Positions 8,229-16,727 of a stretch of DNA of 64,000 nt are shown in pieces (the stretch's first letter is position 1; every line of letters starts with the position of its first letter). Under the pieces are notes generated by a model. It did not search any database and was not told the DNA's origin. It saw only the letters and a list, made by a program, of their open reading frames with translations. The position numbers and the translations under genes are program-made. The stretch comes from Pseudo-nitzschia pungens (taxonomy: Eukaryota > Bacillariophyta > Bacillariophyceae > Bacillariales > Bacillariaceae), in NCBI GenBank assembly GCA_037355855.1, contig CM074769.1:2108001-2172000 (forward strand). The letters are read 5' to 3'.

Positions 8229-9090
8229 GCCACTGCCGCTTGGCAGTCAGGGTGTAACCTTGTAGGACGTGGAAAGGGGTTTGTAACAGGGAGTGTGACT
8301 GGGGAAGTGCACCAGCTGCACCAATTGCCAATTCTGAGGTGATGGAAGCATCAAGAGATTGGTGTTGTTCAGCATCAAGGGTACCCCCAGGACCATGGAG
8401 TCGTTCATTTCTGTAGGTCCAAAGATCCCAGGAGGTAAGAAAGAACTGATGGATGATAGCTGTAGCCCAACGTTTGGGAGAGCGCTTGCTTCCAATGTGG
8501 GAGTAGTAGTCAGCCTGAATTTGATACCAGCGAGGAGACCACCTACCCAGAAGCCAGTTGTGCCAGCCAATAGTCCTCTGTGCCCTGACAGCAGACGCAA
8601 TTGCAAGTGAGTAGGATGATGGATAAATGTTCTGTCCCTTCCGAACTCTGGTGAGAAGATCCACAATGGCACCAACCAATGATGGATCAGTTTGTTCAAC
8701 TTCAAGCCTCTTCTGCAGTGGTCCCTTGAAAGCTGACACACTGTGCTGTACTGCCCCAGTGTCCTTGCAGGAGAGCACATGAGACACCTTCTCATTGTCT
8801 GCATCACACAATGGGCACCTGGAGTGATCCTGATACTGGTAGTGAAGTAGTTGGTTGCCAACACCAATGCATCCAGAAGCAAACTTGACAAACCACCTTT
8901 GCATGCCAGGAGGTAATCGCTTGAAGGCAGACAGATGAGCACACCAATGGATGGAACCCAAAACAGGTTGTGGAATGGGAATATCATGGTGGGTCTGCCA
9001 ATATTGAAGAAGGGGAGGACCAGAAATGGCAACATGCAAAGCATTTTGATCAAACCTTGAGCACTTGCTTCCATTGAGAGAAAAAGCCCA
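8229..9090 (-). pseudogene. LINE ORF2 C-terminal segment (zinc-knuckle region)
   Basis: An open reading on the minus strand enters from the TIR-element junction at 9090 (A-F-S-L-N-G-S-K-C-S) and runs to the gypsy junction. It contains C-P-L-C-x8-H-x3-C, the C-terminal zinc-binding motif that follows RNase H in many LINE ORF2 proteins, and Trp-rich stretches (W-H-N-W-L-L-G-R-W). It is the natural continuation of ORF2 upstream at 15593-16727, separated from it by the 6.5 kb TIR element. With the gypsy element removed the frame continues leftwards into 256-316. It cannot be expressed as part of a whole ORF2 in its present state. Confidence 0.82.
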
Positions 9091-9450
9091 GGAGCGGTCG
9101 GAAATAGAAAAACGAGCGCACCGCGCGACAGGTTAAGTTTTTTCAAAATGATACATATGAACTTACCGTACATACTACATATATCAACGTGTGATTTACG
9201 TATTACTACGTAATACGTAGAACGAGATAAGTAAGGTTAACGTTCATGAAAAAAATCTCCACGATTCAAATTTAAAAAGGGGGAACCGGGAAACTAAAAC
9301 CGGGAAACTAAAAATAGTTGTTTTTAGTTCACGTAATTAATTAATTACGTACGTAATTAATTAATTACGTACGTAATTAATATTACGTACGATTGGATTT
9401 AATTACGTACGATTGAAGTTAATTACGTACGATTGAAGATTAATTACGTA
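9091..9450 (+). repeat. Left terminal inverted repeat with ACGTAATTAATT palindromes
   Basis: Inverted counterpart of about 15240-15592. It contains near 9340-9450 an array of overlapping palindromes of the type ACGTAATTAATTAATTACGT, then three spaced TTAATTACGTACGATTG units. Such subterminal arrays commonly act as transposase-binding sites; that is inference. Confidence 0.85.
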
Positions 9451-9740
9451 ACTATGTGGCTTAAATAGGTAAAGTAGCCAATTTAATGACGCAATAATAA
9501 TTTAAATATGCCCTATATCAATGTAAAACATAAGCCTTTTATTAGAGCCTCCAAATTGCATGCGCCTTTTGAAGTGCCGCTAACAGCCACATAAATGTAC
9601 TTAAGTTTATCAACGTAGCGCTTTGGCTATTTTTTAAGTACCAATAAATGGCGCCACTTAGAGGTGCTGAGTGAATGAGCCAATCAAAAAATTCGATTTT
9701 CCAGTACAAATTGTACAGGGATTTATGTAGAAAAAAAATT
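9451..9740. other. Inner subterminal region, no gene
   Basis: AT-rich sequence with blocks shared in inverted form with 14820-15200 (the gctttggctatttttt and cctccaaattgc blocks). It contains no coding potential I can support. Confidence 0.6.
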
Positions 9741-10156
9741 AATACAGGGGAACAGCAAGCAGTAACGCATCGCGTCGATAATACAGTGGGGGGACAGCAA
9801 GCAGCAACGCGTCGATAATACAGGGGGGGGGACAGCAAGCAGCAGCAACGCGTCGATAATACAGGGGGGGGGGGGCAGCAAGCAGCAAGCAGGAACGCGT
9901 CGATAATACAGGGGGGGGGGACAGCAAGCAGCAAGCAGGAACGCGTCGATAATACAGGGGGGGGGGACAGCAAGCAGCAAGCAGGACAGCAAGCAGGAAC
10001 GCGTCGATAATACAGGGGGGGGACAGCAAGCAGCAGCAACGCGTCGATAATACAGGGGGGGGGGACAGCAAGCAGCAAGCAGGAACGCGTCGATATAATA
10101 CAGGGGGGGGGACAGCAAGCAGCAAGCAGGAACGCGTCGATAATACAGGGGGGGGG
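9741..10156. repeat. G-run minisatellite (cgcgtcgataatacagg unit), left part
   Basis: Tandem units of roughly 40-65 bp, each with a constant ACGCGTCGATAATACAGG followed by a run of 5-10 G and a variable number of ACAGCAAGCAGCAAGCAG repeats. The gag-only LTR element has inserted into one of the G runs, so this array and 14448-14757 were once contiguous. All three frames are open and Cys/Pro/Leu-rich on the minus strand, which is a by-product of the repeat. Confidence 0.92.
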
Positions 10157-10582
10157 TATTAAATTGTAACCGTGACACGATCCACTCCATATGCGCACCA
10201 TGCGCAAAATAGTTTTCTACAGGGTTTCCAGTACTGCTTATAAACAAGCAGCAAACACAACAAGACAGCAACATCGATTCCCCGACAAGATTGCTGTCAT
10301 CACTTCTTTAGTTTAACTCTGATTTGAATACCTTGATACCTACATCCTGCTCCCTGAGCAACTCCCTGTAGAACTACAAATCTAGGATCTAACTGACTGT
10401 GCCAAGTGGTAGTTAGAATAGATCCGGCCAACTGTCTTCCCCTTTGGTCGTAGTGGTGAATCCGAGACTATCGACAGAACAGACCGGCACCTCAACCGGT
10501 TTGCATGCCCTTGCCATTACAACCAGCAATATCTCCAAGCTTACTCCTTATTCCCTGAGCTAAGTTCAGCTACATTTTAACA
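10157..10582 (+). repeat. 5' LTR of the gag-only element
   Basis: 426 bp, apparently identical to 14017-14442. The following sequence (gattaacagtcgcaagc) should hold the primer site, but I cannot match it to a specific tRNA. Confidence 0.93.
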
Positions 10583-11446
10583 GATTAACAGTCGCAAGCT
10601 TATTTTAAGCTTGCAAAGCTGGAGATCCACAAGCAACACGGAAATAACAAGGAACAACGACGACGACGACGAAAGACGGAATCGACGCTGATTACAGTTT
10701 TAATCCTATACTGGAACACCAAGCCCCCTGTCGCAAGGCCGTTCCAGGTATTACTAATCTCCTTGTTATTTCGGATACAACGGTACAAACGGCGTCTCGA
10801 AACTCCAAGAACTGACGGAGAAAGAATTTTTCCGAAATCCTTCTACTGCTGCTGCACCTATTTCTCCAGTCACGACGAGACGCAAGTACAACATATAACC
10901 TACCACTGATAGATCTGTATTCCCCGAATACAGCTGTATCCACTTCCTGTATCCACCAGGCAAATATACCACTGTTCCTTTGCCCTGATACACTTTTCTC
11001 GGATTTATCCACACCACAGCACGAACGTTGTTTTCGAACGACAACAACGGCGGTTTTCGAACGACAACAACGGCGTTTTTCGAACAACAACAATTCAACG
11101 CTCAGCAACTGCTGTTTTAACGGTGTTTTCGAACGACAACGGCGCTTTCGAACAACAACGGTGTTTTAAAGGTGTCTTTCAAGCGACAACGGCGCTTTTC
11201 GAACAACAACGGCGTTTCGAACAACAACGGCGCTTTCGAACGACACACAACGCTCAGCAATATCTAACCTCCACTGAGTTCCCGAATACAGCTGCAATAA
11301 CCTCTGTATTTTCCCCAGGCATATAAACTCCCTGTTCTTGGATCTTATTATATTCCGGATACTACCATATTGAATTTCGGACATTCTATGCCATACCGAA
11401 CCCGACAACGAGCTTCGTTCCCTCTGACAACAGCGACACTTCCTTT
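10583..11446 (+). other. Leader of the gag-only element
   Basis: 864 bp before the Gag ATG. It contains several degenerate copies of a TTTCGAACGACAACGGCG / TTCGAACAACAACGG motif between about 11030 and 11250, a short tandem or inverted repeat zone that could be a packaging or expression element (inference). No gene is supported. Confidence 0.6.
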
Positions 11447-13582
11447 ATGCCTCGTCGACGCACCCGACAAAGCGCTCCCTTCCCCGCATCCTACCAAGAT
11501 CAGTACAGAGACCTTCGGTCTATTATCACTGCATCTCATTCTCTTTTTGATCGCCCAATAGCCTCTGAAGAATCCGACAACATGTCCGATGAGACTCCTG
11601 CAGACACGGCAATCGCTGATGCCTCCACCCCCACCACCACAACTGAAACCACACCTGCTACTGCCGCCGCCACCCCACTACCAAGGGATGTTGCCAGCAA
11701 CCTTACCACACATTTTGATCATTATTGTGCCCGTGCCCTTCACGCACTCTTTGACGTCAGTGATCCGCAATCCTTACTCTGTAATGCTCTCATTGCTTCT
11801 GGTATTACCACATGGCGAAAATTCATTCGATTGACTGCGCCCATTGTCAACCAACTCCAGTACCGTGATACTCGCAACAACTACTTTGACCTTCCCCCTT
11901 TCACCTCTATCCAACTGCTTCAATTTGTCAAATTCCGTGACCACCTCAATGCCTCGAAACAACCTTATCGTGATGTCACTCTTTACACGGCTGACGCATT
12001 TGATGCTTTTGTTGACAATCTCGACGATGGTACTATCATGTGTCCTCCTCGGTCATCTGTTCCTTCCCCCAGCTCCGTTTCCCCTTCCACTCTCAGGACC
12101 TCTAAAAGCGAAGACCAAATCAAGTTTGAACAATGGAGCAAACGATCCCATGACGTCACTGTTTTCAATGTTTATAAAAATGACGCCCGTTTTGAAACCT
12201 GGGTCACTGGATTTCGTGCACAGCTGGCTGAATACGATGTTGATGTCGACACCTTCCTCGACCCTGACTGGGACCATTCCAATCTTACCCCATTTGGAAA
12301 GAAATTGTTCAACAAACAATGTAAATTCTTTTGGGTCCTCTTACTTCGAGTCTTTCGCTCTGACCTTTCCTACACCTGTGTCCAGAGTCACACCAGCACC
12401 TGCGATGGTAGAGCTGCCTACTTTGAGTTCCTCAAACTCCGCGAATCCACACACACTCATGAATTTGATGTGGCTGGACAATCACAGCTCCTTCAACGCC
12501 TCAACCTCGCCAACTGGAAGGACTCCACTGTCCGTTTCTTTACTAAATGGTTTGAAATCTATGACAATCTCTGCCAGATGACTGCTCCTGCTCTCCCAAT
12601 GAAATATCACATGCTTTGTTCCACTCTTCTCCATGCTGTCGCTTCTAATGCTAGCCTCAGTGACCAATTTTCTAAGATTCCGATGCCTTCTGCACATGCC
12701 TCTGATTCCGTTGAAGTTCAACACATTCTTCAACTCAAGACCACGCTACTCGCTGAAGCCACTCGATTGGATGCCCGTGCTGTTCTCACGTTACCCAAAT
12801 CAAGAGCTGATATGAACTTCCAGGCCAATTTTCACAGTGCCTTCCCTTATCTTGACTCCTCTGCGTTCACCGATGACTTTGTCAACGATGTTCACACCTA
12901 CGCTGCGTTTCGTGCTAGTTCCACGTCTGATCCACCTGTTGACCTTTTAACCTTCTCACATCGCCTCCCCCATGCAATCTGGTCTACCTTGAGCCCTATT
13001 GCTAAGCAACTCTGGACTCAATTCCCATCTGCTGACCGCCAAAAGATTGTTCTCAACCTGAACCCCAACAAATTTCCTGAGCCTCCAACCCCCAGTCCCA
13101 CGCCTGGTTCTGGCACACCTATTGGACGTCAAGCCTACTTCCATTCCACCCGTGCTTCCCCTGACCAAACTAGCCCTGATCCAATTTTCAGTGCTCCTCC
13201 TGATGACCAGTCCCCTAACGATCCTGGTACGGACGCCTCCGATGCTCTGGTTACCCAATGGATTGCCCGGCAGCACGGTTCCAAACCCACCGGCTCATAC
13301 CAACAACTTGCCAAGCAGGGCTCTCTATATACACACCCAACACGTTCTTCCACCATCGGGAAATCACCTTCCAAATCAAAGCTTCCCCTCGCCTCTTCCA
13401 TGTCACCTGGCCATCCCGCTCGGCTCCTTGCTGACAACCCCAAAGCCCCTACCAAACTCGTTGCCCGCATGGCTGATGGCTCTCAATCTGTTGTTGCCCA
13501 CTTCGATGATCCTATCGCTGGCCAGTCTGTTACTCATCTTCTCCAAACACACACCAGTCCTCACAACTGGTCACTCTGCTAA
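11447..13582 (+). CDS. Gag-like polyprotein of the non-autonomous LTR element
   Basis: 711 residues from ATG 11447. The N-terminus is basic, followed by a Thr/Ala-rich linker (about 45-75). The central part is mostly helical with W-F-F and W-x-L motifs (F-F-W-V-L-L-L-R-V-F, F-F-T-K-W-F-E-I-Y-D), like capsid domains of algal copia-type Gag proteins. The C-terminal third is Pro/Ser/Thr-rich and disordered, without a zinc knuckle. No protease, integrase or RT motif follows before the LTR. The open frame and identical LTRs suggest the protein is functional and may package the element's own RNA while using another element's enzymes. The copia-like origin is a judgement from general pattern only. 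Confidence 0.75.
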   Translation: MPRRRTRQSAPFPASYQDQYRDLRSIITASHSLFDRPIASEESDNMSDETPADTAIADASTPTTTTETTPATAAATPLPRDVASNLTTHFDHYCARALHALFDVSDPQSLLCNALIASGITTWRKFIRLTAPIVNQLQYRDTRNNYFDLPPFTSIQLLQFVKFRDHLNASKQPYRDVTLYTADAFDAFVDNLDDGTIMCPPRSSVPSPSSVSPSTLRTSKSEDQIKFEQWSKRSHDVTVFNVYKNDARFETWVTGFRAQLAEYDVDVDTFLDPDWDHSNLTPFGKKLFNKQCKFFWVLLLRVFRSDLSYTCVQSHTSTCDGRAAYFEFLKLRESTHTHEFDVAGQSQLLQRLNLANWKDSTVRFFTKWFEIYDNLCQMTAPALPMKYHMLCSTLLHAVASNASLSDQFSKIPMPSAHASDSVEVQHILQLKTTLLAEATRLDARAVLTLPKSRADMNFQANFHSAFPYLDSSAFTDDFVNDVHTYAAFRASSTSDPPVDLLTFSHRLPHAIWSTLSPIAKQLWTQFPSADRQKIVLNLNPNKFPEPPTPSPTPGSGTPIGRQAYFHSTRASPDQTSPDPIFSAPPDDQSPNDPGTDASDALVTQWIARQHGSKPTGSYQQLAKQGSLYTHPTRSSTIGKSPSKSKLPLASSMSPGHPARLLADNPKAPTKLVARMADGSQSVVAHFDDPIAGQSVTHLLQTHTSPHNWSLC

Positions 13583-13719
13583 CATGCTTCCATTTCTGTC
13601 TCCTTCTTGTCCTCTGCCTCATTCCCTTTCGTCATCTGGGGCGTTCTCTTCAGAGATGCCATTGGCAATATGCAGAGTCCCAACAACATCCGCTCATACA
13701 GATCCCACACCAAACATGG

Positions 13720-13990
13720 GGCGCATCTTCCAGCTGATATCGCCCAACAACAGGGCGCATCTTCAGGCTCTGTGCCATCACTCATCCACATGGGGCGCAT
13801 CTCACCTGCGCTATTGCCCATCCCTTTACTCAACGTGGGGCGCAACCTATGCGCTATTGCCCATACTTGCTTTGCCCATCCCTTTACTCAACGTGGGGCG
13901 CAACCTATGCGCTATTGCCCATACTTGCTTTCATTTATTTCCGTCTGTGTCACAGCTCCAACATGTCCATGACAACGAAGAAAGATTCTC
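13720..13990 (+). repeat. Tandem GGGGCGC-containing repeats downstream of gag
   Basis: Repeated blocks of the form (A/G)TGGGGCGCA(A/T)C...GCGCTATTGCCCAT recur at about 13719, 13755, 13792, 13835 and 13893. The last two units are almost exact over about 58 bp. The true polypurine tract before the 3' LTR (gatggggcg, 14008-14016) has the same core, so the array looks like duplicated polypurine-tract sequence. Confidence 0.75.
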
Positions 13991-14016
13991 TTGCTTCCCT
14001 GATCATAGATGGGGCG

Positions 14017-14442
14017 TATTAAATTGTAACCGTGACACGATCCACTCCATATGCGCACCATGCGCAAAATAGTTTTCTACAGGGTTTCCAGTACTGCTTA
14101 TAAACAAGCAGCAAACACAACAAGACAGCAACATCGATTCCCCGACAAGATTGCTGTCATCACTTCTTTAGTTTAACTCTGATTTGAATACCTTGATACC
14201 TACATCCTGCTCCCTGAGCAACTCCCTGTAGAACTACAAATCTAGGATCTAACTGACTGTGCCAAGTGGTAGTTAGAATAGATCCGGCCAACTGTCTTCC
14301 CCTTTGGTCGTAGTGGTGAATCCGAGACTATCGACAGAACAGACCGGCACCTCAACCGGTTTGCATGCCCTTGCCATTACAACCAGCAATATCTCCAAGC
14401 TTACTCCTTATTCCCTGAGCTAAGTTCAGCTACATTTTAACA
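14017..14442 (+). repeat. 3' LTR of the gag-only element
   Basis: 426 bp copy of 10157-10582 with no difference found on reading; followed by five G (14443-14447). Confidence 0.93.
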
Positions 14443-14447
14443 GGGGG

Positions 14448-14757
14448 ACAGCAAGCAGCAAGCAGGAACGCGTCGATATAATACAGGGGGGGGGGGACAG
14501 CAAGGGGGGGGACAGCAAGCAGCAAGCAGGAACGCGTCGATAATACAGGGGGACAGCAAGCAGGAACGCGTCGATAATACAGGGGGGGGACAGCAAGCAG
14601 GAACGCGTCGATAATACAGGGGGACAGCAAGCAGCGACGAGCAGCAGCAACGCTTCGATAATACAGGGGGGGACAGCAAGCAGCAAGCAGCAAGCAGCAA
14701 CGCGTCGATAATACAGGGGGGACAGCAAGCAGCAAGCAGCAACGCGTCGATAATACA
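14448..14757. repeat. G-run minisatellite, right part
   Basis: Continuation of the 9741-10156 array after the LTR insertion, same orientation and same ACGCGTCGATAATACAGG core, with about seven units of variable G-run and CAGCAAG copy number. Confidence 0.9.
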
Positions 14758-15235
14758 AACGGCGCCTTTACTGGTAACGGTACCGTAAATCACTAGAGCT
14801 GAGTACGGTACTCGTACGAATAAGTGGCTGTCAGCGCCACTTTAAACGGCGCCGTTACTGGCACCGGTACTGTAAGATTTAAAGCAGGAATTAGTACCGT
14901 AACGTACCGTCAGGTACGTACGAATAAGTGGCTGTCAGGGCCACTTTTAACCAGGCGCCATTTAAAGTGGCGCTGACAGCCACTTACTAGTGCAAGTGGC
15001 GAAGCAATTTGGAGGCTTTAATAAAAGGTTTAAGTTTTACATTGATAAAGGGCATATAGTACGTAAGTTACCGGTATAAGTGGCTATTAGCGGCACTTTG
15101 ATTGGCGCGTATACCTTATACGTCTATAGTATCTTGGCTTAAAAAATAGCCAAAGCGCTAACTTGAGAGGCTTTAGTAAATTTTTATTATGTTATTATCC
15201 AATTATCTAATTATGATATAAGCCACTTAAGAGTT
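14758..15235. other. Inner subterminal region with inverted repeats, no gene
   Basis: Contains repeated AAGTGGCTGTCAG(C/G)GCCACTTT blocks; two face each other at about 14930-14990 and could form a long hairpin around an AGGCGCC core. Further blocks match 9470-9710 in inverted form. No coding potential is supported. Confidence 0.65.
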
Positions 15236-15592
15236 TAAATGTGAAATCGTGCGTAATTAAATCCAATCGTACGTAATTAAATCCAATCGTACGTAATTAA
15301 ATCTAATCGTACGTAATATTAATTACGTACGTAATTAATTAATTACGTACGTAATTAATTAATTACGTAAAAAAAACCCAATTTTTAGTTTCCCGGTTCC
15401 CCCTTTTTTTAAATTTGAATCGTTGAGATTTTTTCATGAACGTTACTTATCTCTTTCTACCGGTACGTATTACGTAGTAATACGTAAATCACACGATGAT
15501 ATATGTACTATGTACGGTAAGTTCATACGTATCATTTTGAAAAAACTTAACCTGTCGCGCGGTGCGCACGTTTTTCTATTTCCGACCGCTCC
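15236..15592 (-). repeat. Right terminal inverted repeat
   Basis: Inverted counterpart of the left end, including the palindromic ACGTAATTAATT array (about 15240-15370) and the terminal ccgaccgctcc. Confidence 0.85.
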
Positions 15593-16727
15593 GGGGCTCA
15601 AACACAAGTCTGGGATAGTGATGGGCAGAAGCTCTATGGACAGAGAGAAATGCCTTTGCCATGCTGTCAACCTGATGATTGCGAAGGGCCCACCAATCAA
15701 GAAAGATTCCAGCTTGATGGCCCTGAACCCACCGAAAGTGCACAGAGATTGGCAGGGCAGAAATCATGTTTCTGATGACATAAACATAATCAAAAGACTT
15801 CTGGGAAATAACCAATGGCCATGATCCCTCAGCCTGTTTGAGAGCTGTGTCACCATCCAGAGCAATAGTGATAGAGCCAGAAGCAATATCAAAAAGACTC
15901 ACCAGAGCAGTGCAACAGGTGAGAACCCCAATGATGCCTGCCAGTTCACTCCTGTAGGAAGATTGATCCTCAGGGGATCCACTGACAAAATTACAGCCAG
16001 TGAGGAACAATGAGGCAGTCTTGGTGGAGGTATTGGGGGACAAAATGAAAGCGGAAGTTCCTCTGAGAAAGTCCGGATCAAATGAACCATCACATACAGC
16101 ACTGGCAGTACCACTCTGGATAGCATCAACAAGGGGCTGACAGCCAGCCTGTGGTAGGGAATATTTGTGGAGAAGTACTCTTGGAGACGCACAGAGTGCA
16201 TCAAAGGCATCTACTGGGGAGTCTGGAAGAGAATCATATGGATTGTACTCCAGAGGATCCATGTCAGGAGGTTCGGAAACAAAGGCTGAGGACCCAACAA
16301 CGCGTACAACTTGTCCACAAATAACAGGGCAGACAAGCACATCAGCACAGGCTGGTTTGTCAGGAATGAGTTCAGAAGTGACCCTGTATCTGCCCCTGCC
16401 CTGGGAGGTGCTCACAATCCAGCCAGTAGAAGTTTTGAAGAATATTCTGTTTGTGGATGGAGACAAAAACCAAGGCCAGAGAGAAGCTGTCTGGGGAGAG
16501 AGCCAATGCCCAAGATGGAAAGAAGGAGCCAGTGCCCTGGCTGCAGGGGGTGGACAAGGGGGAAGAAAACAGGTCTGAAGTGCCTTAGTCCATAAGCGCT
16601 TTGCTGCTGGAGGCCAAGATGGAGGACATCTCGGCCAGTCAAGATGATCCCTCAAGTGATTGGAGGAGGTCAGCTGGAAAGCCATGGGAGAGAGTCTTTT
16701 TCCCATCTGGAGTACAAATGTCAGCAA
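15593..16727 (-). pseudogene. LINE ORF2, RNase H segment (frame-shifted from the RT segment)
   Basis: The open frame is displaced relative to 16639-20532. It encodes a linker followed by an RNase H-like fold: V-C-D-G-S-F-D-P-D (first Asp), S-S-Y-R-S-E-L-A-G-I-I (Glu), A-L-D-G-D-T-A-L (Asp) and V-Q-G-H-Q ... D-W-W-A-L-R-N-H-Q-V-D (last acids). It ends at the TIR-element junction at 15592; residues beyond that come from the inserted DNA. The overlap with the RT frame (16639-16727) marks the shift: either a one-base indel that inactivates this copy or, less likely, a programmed frameshift. Confidence 0.82.

Larger units (their letters stand above)
10157..14442 (+). mobile_element. Gag-only (non-autonomous) LTR retrotransposon
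   Basis: Two 426 bp LTRs (10157-10582, 14017-14442) appear identical at a constant offset of 3860 bp. The LTR ends are imperfectly inverted (TATTAAA ... TTTAACA). A run of five G flanks each side (10152-10156, 14443-14447), consistent with a 5 bp duplication within the minisatellite G tract. The purine stretch gatggggcg directly before the 3' LTR is a polypurine-tract candidate. The only long reading frame is a 711-residue Gag-like protein, so protease, integrase and RT must be supplied in trans. Identical LTRs indicate very recent movement. Confidence 0.88.
9091..15592. mobile_element. Non-autonomous DNA transposon with long terminal inverted repeats, inserted in LINE ORF2
   Basis: The left end begins ggagcggtcggaaatag and the right end is its inverse. 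Inverted homology is strong for about 350 bp on each side (to about 9445 and from about 15235) and patchy further inward (a tttggaggct block near 9545 and 15010). After removing the internal LTR element (10157-14442) only about 2.2 kb remains, made of subterminal palindromic repeats and a G-rich minisatellite; no transposase is encoded. I could not find a target-site duplication: the flanks are aaaaagccca on the left and ggggctcaaa on the right. Family assignment is therefore open (hAT, Mutator-like or other). Confidence 0.8.

Noticed and set aside
9741..10160. CRISPR-like array
   Set aside because: Direct repeats are separated by low-complexity repeats, not unique spacers, and the context is eukaryotic transposons.
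9723..10274. Cys/Pro/Leu-rich open frames across the minisatellites (also at 14426-14793, 51198-51725, 52751-53395)
   Set aside because: They are translations of tandem repeats open in several frames; no non-repetitive domain.
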